From: DASRCB01 sp035653295
GTDB taxonomy: Bacteria > Acidobacteriota > Terriglobia > Bryobacterales > Bryobacteraceae
Length of the DNA stretch: 29,324 nucleotides
Reading direction: 5' to 3'
Assembly (NCBI GenBank): GCA_035653295.1
Contig: DASRCB010000202.1
Coordinates: 1-29,324 of the forward strand
Each line of letters starts with the position of its first letter. Position 1 is the first letter of the stretch. The translations under genes and the position numbers were made by a program. Under the pieces are notes generated by a model. The model had not been told where the DNA came from. It saw nothing but the letters and a program-made list of their open reading frames with translations, and made no database searches. Shown in pieces: positions 21,951 through 29,324 of the stretch.

Positions 21951-23069
21951 GGTGCCACCCACGCGGACGAATATCTCGTGGGCGCTGGCCATCTTCCAGA
22001 ACCTGACCCACAACGGTTTCGACGTGTTCTTCGACACAACGGCATTGCCAGCGGGGATTTCGAGCGCGTGATCCTTGCTAATGTCACCGCGCGGGCGCAT
22101 TTCCTCGTCCTTCTCACGCCCTCCGCGCTGGAGCGGTGCGGCGACCCGGGCGACTGGCTCCGGCGCGAAATCGAAACCGCTTTGGACAGCCGGCGCAATA
22201 TCGTCCCGTTGATGCTCGAAGGATTCGATTTCGGCACGCGCAAAATCGCAACCGAGCTCACAGGCAAACTCGGCGCCATCAGACACTACAACGGCCTGAG
22301 TATCCCGCCCGATTACTTTCTCGAAGCAATGGACCGGTTGCGCACCCGGTTCCTGAATGTTCCACTGAGTGCGGTGCTGCATCCTGCCTCTTCCTCGGCG
22401 CAACAGGCGGCCGCGGAACAGAAGTCCGCCGCCGCCGAGGCTCCGCCCGTAAAGACGGAGGAACTCACCGCACAGCAATGGTTCGAACGTGGCCTTGCTG
22501 CAGCGGATCTCGATGAGAAGATTCGGTTCTACAGCGAGGCCATTCGCCTGGAGCCGCACTATGCCGAAGCCTTCAACAATCGCGGCAACGCACGGCACGG
22601 CAAACGCGATTTGGACGGGGCGCTCCACGATTACAACGCAGCCATTCGCCTAAAGCCGGACTATGCAGAAGCCTTCGGTAACCGCGGCATTGCGCGGACG
22701 GAGGAAGGCGATTTGGACGGGGTGCTGCAGGACTACAACGAAGCCATTCGTCTGAAGCGGGACTATCCCCAAGCCTTCTACAATCGAGGGAACGCGCGGA
22801 CCGGCAAAGGCGATATGGACGGGGCGCTACAGGACTTCACTGACGTAATTCGACTGAACCCGGGCGATCCTGACGCCTTATACAACCGGGCGCTCGTCTG
22901 GCGGCACAAAGGCAACTTCGCAGCCGCGATCTCCGACTTCCAAAAATACCTCGACACCGGCGGCGGCATGCGCGATGGCGATACGGAGGAAGTGGAGAGA
23001 ACCATCCGCGAGCTCCGCCAGAAGCTCGAAACCGCACAGCCACCCCGCCGATCACAGCGGAAATCTTAG
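21951..23069 (+). pseudogene. TIR-TPR protein gene, 5'-truncated and doubly frameshifted
   Basis: The open part reads from GTG 21978. The TIR region is recognisable from NGIASGDFERVILANVTARA and AHFLVLLTPSALERCGDPGD to NIVPLMLEGFDFG and ATELTGKLGAIRHYNGL. It is followed by a linker with KKEL-type TAQQWFERGLAAADLDEKIR and four TPR units (about 34 residues each). The segment 21979-22037 reads as VGAGHLPEPDPQRFRRVLRH in the open frame but as WALAIFQNLTHNGFDVFFD in the next frame, which is the expected TIR helix A and strand B. The expected first strand (VFISY-like) upstream is missing. TIR-TPR proteins are usually NAD-consuming or signalling immune effectors; this copy is very likely inactive. 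A downstream TPR-only product is possible. Confidence 0.75.
22541..22948 (+). repeat. 102-bp tandem repeats encoding TPR units
   Basis: The sequence CATTCGCCTGGAGCC at 22541 recurs with few changes at 22643, 22745 and 22847, a period of exactly 102 bp or 34 codons. Each unit encodes a pattern such as AIRLKPDYAEAFGNRGIART followed by GDLDGVLQDYNE. The DNA-level similarity is high, so expansion by local duplication is likely. Confidence 0.85.
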
Positions 23070-23225
23070 CCTCCGGAAAATGCGAGTCACAACTCTTCAA
23101 GAAATAGCTCTCCGCCCGTAACCTCCACAATCCACAATCCAAACCCGCCCTCGCCACAGCCCCGCTTCCGCCCGACTGCTCCCCCCGTTCGATAAGATCC
23201 AGGCAGAAAAGGGGAAACGACTCGC

Positions 23226-23855
23226 ATGTCAACCGCAGCCCAAATCACCGCGAATCAGAAAAACGCCCAGGCCTCTACCGGCCCTCGCACCGCCCAAGGC
23301 AAAGCCGCCTCCAGCCAGAACGCGCTGAAGTTCGGCCTCACATCCAATCAAATCCTGCTGCCATGGGAGAACCCGGCCGACTTCGAGGCCCTCCACGCCG
23401 CCCTGGTCACGCGCTTTCAGCCGGCCGATGATGCCGAAAGGCTGCTCGTCGATTCCATCGCCCTCGCCGAATGGCGGGAGCGGCGCACCGAAATCGCTCA
23501 GAACGCCTGGCTGGCGCAAAAGATCCAGAACATCGAGGAGGACCGCAAGCCCTGGGCCACCGCCGCGCACCTCACCTGCGATGAGGTCGCGAGATTCCAG
23601 AAGTACGCCGCCGCATACCGCCGCGAGCGCAACCGCGCCTGGTCGAGGCTCGAAGCCATGCAGAAAGCGCGCCGCGCCGAAGCGCAGCGCCGGCAAGAAG
23701 CCGAGCGCGAGGCCACCGTAGTCGCCGCAACCGCCACAACCACAGCCCCCGCGACTTCGCGCCAAAAGGAACCCAAATGGGCCGGGCCACCTTCCGCTCC
23801 GTCGGTGCGCTCCGCCGCGAGTTCCCGTGAAACTCCCGCCTACCCGCTGTTATGA
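23226..23855 (+). CDS. STGPRT..GK family protein of unknown function
   Basis: 209 residues. The N-terminal block ANQKNAQASTGPRTAQGKAA, then SSQNALKFGL, is a recurrent motif of a multi-copy, uncharacterised family common in acidobacteria and planctomycetes (from memory). The middle is charged and helical (DAERLLVDSIALAEWRERR, IQNIEEDRKPWATAAHLTCD), followed by a coiled coil (RRERNRAWSRLEAMQKARRA) and a low-complexity Ala/Thr and Pro/Ser tail. There is no signal peptide, so it is probably cytoplasmic. The basic Gly-Pro-Arg-Thr motif suggests nucleic-acid contact, but that is inference. GGGG lies upstream of the ATG as a weak ribosome site. The OPT gene starts 9 bp after its stop. Confidence 0.7.
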   Translation: MSTAAQITANQKNAQASTGPRTAQGKAASSQNALKFGLTSNQILLPWENPADFEALHAALVTRFQPADDAERLLVDSIALAEWRERRTEIAQNAWLAQKIQNIEEDRKPWATAAHLTCDEVARFQKYAAAYRRERNRAWSRLEAMQKARRAEAQRRQEAEREATVVAATATTTAPATSRQKEPKWAGPPSAPSVRSAASSRETPAYPLL

Positions 23856-23864
23856 TTTGAACCG

Positions 23865-25892
23865 ATGACTCCGACGAAGCACCGTCCCTTCGTACCCGAA
23901 AACGTGCAAATGCGGGAATTCACGTTCCGCGCCGTCCTGCTGGGCATGATCATGACCGGCATTCTCGGCGCGGCCAACGCCTACCTCGGGCTGCGCGCCG
24001 GCATGACCATCGCCGCCACTTACCCGGCCGCCGTGATCGGTATGTCCATCCTGCGCATCATGCGCGGATCGCTGCTCGAGGAGAACATCGCCCGCACCAT
24101 CGGGGCAATCGGGGAATCCGTCGCCGCCGGAGCCGTGTTCACGATTCCCGCGTTCGTCCTCGCCGGACTGTGGCCCGGCCTCAGCAAACAAAACTACTGG
24201 CAGGCCGTCGCGCTGATGATGATCGGCGGACTGCTGGGCATCCTCTTTGTTACCCTGCTGCGCCGCATCATGGTGGAAGATCCCGAGCTCCCCTTCCCGG
24301 AATCCGTCGCCGCCGCCGAGATCCACAAAGCCGGCCAGCAGGGTTCGCGCGCCGCCAAAATTCTGTTCGCCAACATGGGCTTCGGCGCGTTCATGTACTT
24401 CCTGTCCCAGATCAACCTCTTCTGGTACACGCTGACCACTCTGGTGAACATCCCCAAAATGGCGACCGGCCTCCGCCTCGGACGCGGCGCCGCGGCGCCC
24501 ACCGTCGCGACCGGCGGCATGACCACCTTCACCTCACCCGCCATCAGCCCGGCATACCTTGGCGTAGGATTCATCATCGGACCGCGCCTCGCCGCACTCA
24601 ACTTCGCGGGCGGCGTCCTCGCCTGGGGCCTCTTGGTACCGCTGCTGATCTATTTCCTCGGCCCGACCCTTCCGGCCGCGGCCCCCGGCGCCACGCCCGC
24701 AGGCTACTGGGGCGGCGTCGCCTTCAGCGTCTGGTATTCCATCGTGCGGCCTATCTCCGTCGGAGGCATGCTCGTCGGCGCCGGGTTCACTCTGTTCCGC
24801 ATGCGCCGCCAGTTGCTCGCTGGCATCCGCCGTTCCATCTCCGACCTGAAAAAATCCGCCGAAGCGCACCAGGCGACGACGCGCACAGAGCGTGACCTGA
24901 ACGCCAAAGTCGTCTTCGCGGGCGTCGGCCTTGTGTTCATCGCCATGATCGCGCTCTATTACTTCTTCATCTCCGGCGCGCATAACCTCACAGCCGGCAC
25001 CGTAATCGCTGGAGCGATCGTCGCGGCCGCGGTAATGGTCGTCCTCGGTTTCTTCTTCGCCGCAGTCTCCGGCAACCTGGTCGGCATGATCGGCTCTTCG
25101 AATAACCCGGTGTCCGGCCTCACTCTATGCACGCTGGTCGTTGCCGCGTTGCTGATGATCGCGCTCGGCGTCGCCGGCGCGGGTGGCGTTGCGGCCGTGC
25201 TCGGAGTCGCGGCAGTCGTATGCGTCTCCTCGGCCGTCGCGGGCGAAATGCTTCAGGATCTCAAGGCCGGCCATATCCTCGGCGGCACGCCCGCGCTGAT
25301 GCAGATCGGCGACATTCTCGGCATCATCGTCGCCTCGCTGGTTCTCTTCTTCCCGCTGATGATCCTCGACAAGGCTTACCACTTCGGCAGCGCCGCTCTG
25401 CCCGCGCCGCAGGCCGGTCTGATGGCCATGCTCGCCCAGGGCATCGTGGGCGGCAACATGGCCTGGCCCCTGGTCGTGGTCGGAATCCTGATGGGCTTCG
25501 CCATGATCCTCATCGAAGTCCGCAGCCCGATGCTTTTCTCGGTTGGGATGTACCTGCCGCTCGAAACCACATTCGCCATCTTCGTCGGCGGCGTGGTCCG
25601 CTGGTTCACCGATAAAGCTCGCGACCGCCGCGGCTTCAACGAAGCGCAGAAGGCGCGCGTCGACAACGCCGGGGTCCTCACCGCTTCCGGCCTGATCGCC
25701 GGCGAAGCCCTCTGCGGCCTGGTGATCGCCGCCATCGTCGGCACCAACCACAAGCTCTGGCACATCGACTTCGGCGACATGTGGTTCACTGGCCTCATCG
25801 GTCTGGCAATCATCATTTTCGTGATGATCCGCGTTCCGCTGGCCAATGCCGGACGCCCCGAAGACCCCGCGCCGCCGGTCGCTATGATGTAA
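23865..25892 (+). CDS. OPT-family oligopeptide transporter
   Basis: 675 residues, the length expected for bacterial OPT proteins. The N-terminus MTPTKHRPFVPENVQMREFT leads into the characteristic FRAVLLGMIMTGILGAANAY, LGLRAGMTIAATYPAAVIGM segment. About fourteen or more hydrophobic helices follow, with conserved loops such as LPFPESVAAAEIHKAG, NMGFGAFMYFLS, GNLVGMIGSSNNPVSGLTLC and EMLQDLKAGHILGGTPALMQ. These match the bacterial OPT subfamily (TIGR00733-like), proton-coupled symporters of peptides or metal-chelate complexes across the inner membrane. No ATPase or regulator is adjacent. It begins 9 bp after the STGPRT-family gene. The substrate is not predictable. Confidence 0.93.
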   Translation: MTPTKHRPFVPENVQMREFTFRAVLLGMIMTGILGAANAYLGLRAGMTIAATYPAAVIGMSILRIMRGSLLEENIARTIGAIGESVAAGAVFTIPAFVLAGLWPGLSKQNYWQAVALMMIGGLLGILFVTLLRRIMVEDPELPFPESVAAAEIHKAGQQGSRAAKILFANMGFGAFMYFLSQINLFWYTLTTLVNIPKMATGLRLGRGAAAPTVATGGMTTFTSPAISPAYLGVGFIIGPRLAALNFAGGVLAWGLLVPLLIYFLGPTLPAAAPGATPAGYWGGVAFSVWYSIVRPISVGGMLVGAGFTLFRMRRQLLAGIRRSISDLKKSAEAHQATTRTERDLNAKVVFAGVGLVFIAMIALYYFFISGAHNLTAGTVIAGAIVAAAVMVVLGFFFAAVSGNLVGMIGSSNNPVSGLTLCTLVVAALLMIALGVAGAGGVAAVLGVAAVVCVSSAVAGEMLQDLKAGHILGGTPALMQIGDILGIIVASLVLFFPLMILDKAYHFGSAALPAPQAGLMAMLAQGIVGGNMAWPLVVVGILMGFAMILIEVRSPMLFSVGMYLPLETTFAIFVGGVVRWFTDKARDRRGFNEAQKARVDNAGVLTASGLIAGEALCGLVIAAIVGTNHKLWHIDFGDMWFTGLIGLAIIIFVMIRVPLANAGRPEDPAPPVAMM

Positions 25893-25953
25893 AGATTTCT
25901 ACAGGTTACAAACTCTTACGCCCGCCCCGGCGCGGCGCCGTCACCATAGATAT

Positions 25954-26382
25954 ATGCGAACACTGTGCATCGCCGGTATTCTGGCGCTCACGGCCGCGCT
26001 GGCCTCCGCTGCCGACGTAAGTGGCAAGTGGACGGCCCAGATGCAGGGCCGCGACGGCCAGTCCCACGAAATCACGTTCAACTTCGCCGTCAACGGCGAC
26101 CAACTCACCGGAACCATGACCACGCCTCGCGGCGACACCGATATCAGCGACGGCAAGGTGGACGGCAACAACATCTCGTTTAATCAGAAGATGACCTTCG
26201 GAGATCGTGAAGTGACGATCAACTACAAGGGCACGGTCTCCGAGGACGGCAACTCCATCGAATTCACCCGCAGCTTCCAGCGCCCGAATGGCGGCGGAAA
26301 CGGCGAAGGTCGCGAAGGCGGCGGCGGTCGCCGAGGCGGCGGCATGAATCGCACCTTCACCGCGAAGCGCGCCACCTCCTAG
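25954..26382 (+). CDS. Small secreted beta-rich protein with Gly/Arg tail
   Basis: 142 residues with signal peptide MRTLCIAGILALTAALASAA. The mature part is a small beta sandwich or lipocalin-like barrel: VSGKWTAQMQGRDGQSHEIT, FNFAVNGDQLTGTMTTPRGD, TDISDGKVDGNNISFNQKM, EVTINYKGTVSEDGNSIEFT. It then has a Gly/Arg-rich segment (GGGNGEGREGGGGRRGGG) and a final strand NRTFTAKRATS. The pattern is frequent in acidobacterial secretomes but has no known role. Its stop is 4 bp before the ATG of the receptor gene, so the two are likely cotranscribed, and both carry Gly/Arg-rich tracts. Confidence 0.8.
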   Translation: MRTLCIAGILALTAALASAADVSGKWTAQMQGRDGQSHEITFNFAVNGDQLTGTMTTPRGDTDISDGKVDGNNISFNQKMTFGDREVTINYKGTVSEDGNSIEFTRSFQRPNGGGNGEGREGGGGRRGGGMNRTFTAKRATS

Positions 26383-26386
26383 CGCC

Positions 26387-29324
26387 ATGCGCAGCGCCTT
26401 TTGGGGGGCAGGCCCTCGGCCTGCGGCGGGCTCTCAGCCCGCCCTGGTCCTGGCGCTCGCGTTGTCGCTTGCCCCTGCTTTCGCCCAATCCACCGTCACC
26501 GGCATCCTCCGCTCGAACGGACTCCCCATCCCCGGCGCGACGATCACCGCGACCCAGGGCGCTCAAAAACTGACCACCACCACCGACGAAAACGGCCGTT
26601 ACGAATTTGACCAGGTGGCCCCCGGAACCTGGACGCTGGACGCCGAAATGCTCGCCCTCGCGCCCATCCACCGGACCATCACAGTGGCCGCGGCGCCGCT
26701 CGAGGTCAACCTCAACACCATCGTCGCCTCCGCCCCACAGCAGCCTCAGGCAGAACCGCGGGCACCAACGCCGGCAAATGGCAACGGCTTCCGCAACGTC
26801 AACCTGAACCAAACCCAGGCCCTCGACGCCGAATCGCTCGCCGCCACCGCGTCCACTCCAGCGGCCACCACCAACACCGCCGACGCGAACGAATCATTCC
26901 TGATGAATGGCACGCTCGACCGCGGGCTGCAGCAGTCCCAGTCCGCCGACCTGTTCTCTCAGAACCGCATGGGCTGGGACCAGGGCCAGAACCCCAGCCT
27001 TTTCGGTCAGAGTCCACAACAGGGCGCAGCGTTCGGCGGTCCCGGCGGCGGCTTTGGCGGTGGTGGATTCGGCGGAGGCGGTCGCGGCGGCTTCGGTGGT
27101 CGCGGCGGTTTCGCAGGCCGTGGCGGTCAGCGCGGGAACTGGCGGCCCGGCCAGGGCGCCTTCGGCAACCGCGCGCGCCGGGGACGTCAGGGCATGCACG
27201 GGTCGCTTTTCGCCAGCCTCGATAACTCCGCTCTCGACGCCCGCCAGTACTCGCTCACGGGCGAGACCATACCCAAAGCCGCTTACGCCTACAGCCGCTT
27301 CGGCGCCGTGATCGGCGGACCGCTCTCCATCCCGCACCTGTACCATTCCGACAGCACGTTCTTCTTCTTCAGCTACTTCGGCACGCGCGGACGCACGCCC
27401 GAGGACTTCACCGCTACTGTGCCAACCGCGGCCGAGCGCCTCGGCGACTTCTCCCAGGCTGCCGCCCAGATCTTTAATCCGCTTACGCGCCAGCCGTTCG
27501 CCAACAACACGATCCCCGGCACGATGCTCAATCCCGCAGCTGTCGGCCTGCTCTCATACATTCCGCTCCCCAACCAGCCCGGGCTCGTGCAGAACTATCA
27601 GTACGTCACTGCGATTCCGAACAATGCCGATAACTTCGGCCTGCGGCTGAATCACAACTTCTCCCGGCGCGACCGCGTCGACGCCAACATCAACGGCCAG
27701 CGCCGCAGCGGCGATACCGCGCAGTTATTCGGATTTACCGACAACACCGACGGCTACGGCTTCACCGGTAACGTGGGCTGGACGCATAACATCTCCGCGA
27801 CGGCGCTGAACACGGCGCGCGTGAACTTCAGCCGGAATGTGAACGAGACGGTTCCCTTCTTCGCATACGGCCCGGATGTCGCCGGCGAGCTCGGGATTCT
27901 GGGCACATCCAACCTGCCCATCAACTACGGCCCGCCGAACCTTTCGTTCACGAACTTCGGCGCGCTCACCGACGCCAGCCCTGTGCGCATCGCGAACCAG
28001 ACCGCCGGCGCAACCGACACGCTGACGATCATTCGCGGAGAGCACACCATCACCTTCGGCGCCGGCTACCGCCGCATGCAGCTCAACAGCCGCACCGATC
28101 AGAACGCGCGGGGCACTTACTCGTTCAGCGGGCTGCTCACGAGCGCGTTCGATGCCCAGGGCCAGCCAATCCCGGGAACCGGCTTCGATTTCGCCGACTT
28201 CCTGCTCGGCTATCCGCAATCCAGCTCGATCCGTTTCGGCGACACCAGCACTTACTTCCGGTCATGGGCCGCCGACGGCTACATCATGGACGACTGGAAG
28301 ATCACGCCGTCAATTACTCTGAACCTCGGCTTGCGCTACGAATTCTTCGAGCCGTACTCGGAAAAATACGGACACATGGCCAACCTGGCCGTTGGGCCGG
28401 AATTCACGAGTGCGACGGTGGTCACTCCGGCGCAGGCAGGAGTTCCGGCGGCCCTGATCAACCCTGATCCGCATCTGTTCTCTCCCCGTGTGGCTATCGC
28501 GTGGAGGCCCTTCAAGGACAGGGAACTGATTGTCCGCTCGGGTTACGGCATCTTTTATAACGGCTCCATCTACTCGCAGTTTCCTGCGCAGCTCGCAGCG
28601 CAGCCGCCGTTCGCCAACACCGGCTCGCTTGTAACGAGCCTGGCCGCGCCTCTGACCATCCAGAACGGGTTCGCGATTACACCTCTGAAGGCGATTACCA
28701 ATACGTACGCAGTCGCCGAGAACTACCTCCCGGGTTATGCGCAGACGTGGAACTTCACAGTCCAGTACAGCCCGATGCAATCGCTGGTGTTCGAAGCCGG
28801 GTATCTGGGTACGAAAGGCACCGACCTCGATGTTCAGACCATGCCCAACAGCGCGCTGCCCGGCTCGCCGCTCACCGCCGAGCAGCGGCGCCTGCTCGGA
28901 AACGCGGTCGGGTTTATCTATGACAACTCGGTCGGCAACTCCAGCTACAACGCGCTTCAGCTCCGCGCCGTCCGGCGCTTCGCGCGGGGCATGTCTGTGA
29001 ACGCGCTCTATACGTACTCCAAGTCGATCGATGACGCCTCCACGATAGGTGGAGGCGCCGTGGTCGTGGCCCAGAACTTCATGGATCTCGCCGCCGAGCG
29101 GGGACTGTCCAGCTTCGATCGCCGGCACGTCCTTAATCTGAATTACGTGCTCGAGTCGCCGTCCGGACCCCAACGCCGCTGGTACATGCGCAACTGGATT
29201 CTGAGCGGCGGCATCACCTGGGAGTCCGGCATTCCGTTCACGGCGCGCGTCCTGGGGAACCAGTCGGACATCGCCGGAACGGGATCGGTTGGCAGCGGTC
29301 GAGCGGAGGCGACCGGCCAACCGG
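26387..29324 (+). CDS. Oar-like TonB-dependent outer-membrane receptor, truncated by the window end
   Basis: The ATG at 26387 opens a frame with no stop to the window edge (979 codons read). It starts with a signal peptide whose hydrophobic core is LVLALALSLAPAFA (cleavage expected at AFA-Q34). Its n-region (residues 5-20) is encoded by the double-hairpin repeat. A carboxypeptidase-regulatory domain follows (VTGILRSNGLPIPGATITAT, YEFDQVAPGTWTLDAEM), then a low-complexity region with a Gly/Arg/Phe-rich tract (about 213-268, GFGGGGFGGGGRGGFGGRGG). Plug and barrel segments include RFGAVIGGPLSIPHL, FFFFSYFGTRGRTP, DYWKITPSITLNLGLRYEFF-like DDWKITPSITLNLGLRYEFF, RVAIAWRPFKDRELIVRSGY and SIDDASTIGG. 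The barrel is unfinished here. It lies 4 bp after the small secreted protein gene. The ligand is unknown. Confidence 0.9.
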   Translation, partial: MRSAFWGAGPRPAAGSQPALVLALALSLAPAFAQSTVTGILRSNGLPIPGATITATQGAQKLTTTTDENGRYEFDQVAPGTWTLDAEMLALAPIHRTITVAAAPLEVNLNTIVASAPQQPQAEPRAPTPANGNGFRNVNLNQTQALDAESLAATASTPAATTNTADANESFLMNGTLDRGLQQSQSADLFSQNRMGWDQGQNPSLFGQSPQQGAAFGGPGGGFGGGGFGGGGRGGFGGRGGFAGRGGQRGNWRPGQGAFGNRARRGRQGMHGSLFASLDNSALDARQYSLTGETIPKAAYAYSRFGAVIGGPLSIPHLYHSDSTFFFFSYFGTRGRTPEDFTATVPTAAERLGDFSQAAAQIFNPLTRQPFANNTIPGTMLNPAAVGLLSYIPLPNQPGLVQNYQYVTAIPNNADNFGLRLNHNFSRRDRVDANINGQRRSGDTAQLFGFTDNTDGYGFTGNVGWTHNISATALNTARVNFSRNVNETVPFFAYGPDVAGELGILGTSNLPINYGPPNLSFTNFGALTDASPVRIANQTAGATDTLTIIRGEHTITFGAGYRRMQLNSRTDQNARGTYSFSGLLTSAFDAQGQPIPGTGFDFADFLLGYPQSSSIRFGDTSTYFRSWAADGYIMDDWKITPSITLNLGLRYEFFEPYSEKYGHMANLAVGPEFTSATVVTPAQAGVPAALINPDPHLFSPRVAIAWRPFKDRELIVRSGYGIFYNGSIYSQFPAQLAAQPPFANTGSLVTSLAAPLTIQNGFAITPLKAITNTYAVAENYLPGYAQTWNFTVQYSPMQSLVFEAGYLGTKGTDLDVQTMPNSALPGSPLTAEQRRLLGNAVGFIYDNSVGNSSYNALQLRAVRRFARGMSVNALYTYSKSIDDASTIGGGAVVVAQNFMDLAAERGLSSFDRRHVLNLNYVLESPSGPQRRWYMRNWILSGGITWESGIPFTARVLGNQSDIAGTGSVGSGRAEATGQP
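26399..26447 (+). repeat. Double-hairpin dispersed repeat inside the receptor signal-peptide region
   Basis: GCAGGCC-CTC-GGCCTGC (26408-26424) and GGCGGGCT-CTC-AGCCCGCC (26425-26443), preceded by TTTTGGGGG exactly as in the copy at 12143. It is in frame with the receptor ATG at 26387 and is read as WGAGPRPAAGSQPAL. There is no other plausible start between it and the signal-peptide core. Confidence 0.85.

Noticed and set aside
22541..22948. CRISPR-like array from regularly spaced repeats
   Set aside because: The 102-bp period has no unique spacers and encodes TPR units in one frame.
28310..29320. A minus-strand open frame of 336 residues at the right edge
   Set aside because: It is antisense to the receptor barrel, whose frame is open through the edge and has clear family motifs.

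Overview
The window is GC-rich bacterial chromosome, most likely from an acidobacterium of the Solibacter/Bryobacter group (order Bryobacterales). This is inferred from family content. One protein ends in what looks like the Solibacter-type C-terminal domain (TIGR03437). Two genes encode very large Oar-like TonB-dependent receptors with an N-terminal carboxypeptidase-regulatory domain. There is also a GxDLY-type SGNH hydrolase and a member of the lineage-typical STGPRT...GK family. No taxonomic marker gene (rRNA, ribosomal protein) is present, so the assignment is not proven.

Layout. Positions 1-620 hold a 3'-terminal fragment of a tRNA-Gly(CCC), which resembles an integration scar, and a complete tRNA-Glu(CTC) on the minus strand. 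Positions 646-8018 hold four closely spaced minus-strand genes: a secreted repeat/TIGR03437 protein, an orphan NarX-type histidine kinase, a secreted DUF5666-like protein and an Oar-like receptor. Diverging from them at 8189 is a plus-strand run to 12027: FecR-domain protein, small secreted protein, Cys-rich/Pro-rich protein, glycerophosphodiester phosphodiesterase, then an RDD membrane protein and a DUF2752 protein. Three junctions in this run have 4-bp start/stop overlaps. Positions 12019-12275 are a duplicated and repeat-invaded intergenic patch. After it come an SRPBCC gene divergent from a TipA-like MerR regulator with a palindromic operator, a DinB-like protein, a SYLF lipid-binding protein, a secreted protein of unknown function, a double VanZ-like membrane protein, a class I cytochrome c, a divergent DUF2064-type transferase, a secreted unknown, a polyprenyl-phosphate glycosyltransferase and a VOC protein.

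Positions 20052-23069 hold an SGNH hydrolase and then a decayed islet. It contains a scrambled remnant of a TIR gene, a frameshifted RelE/ParE-like toxin, an intact-looking antitoxin, and a TIR-TPR gene whose TIR part is 5'-truncated and doubly frameshifted. The window ends with an STGPRT-family protein, an OPT-family transporter, a small secreted protein and a second Oar-like receptor that runs off the right edge.

The most unusual feature is a short dispersed repeat of two adjacent perfect hairpins. It occurs in intergenic DNA (12143, 19400) but also inside two open reading frames, in the same reading frame: in the n-region of the signal peptide of the right-hand receptor (26399) and inside the DUF2064-type protein (17340). 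It therefore adds the similar peptides GAGPRPAAGSQPA and GAGTSPGAGSQPA to unrelated proteins. This resembles the in-frame palindromic elements known from Rickettsia.
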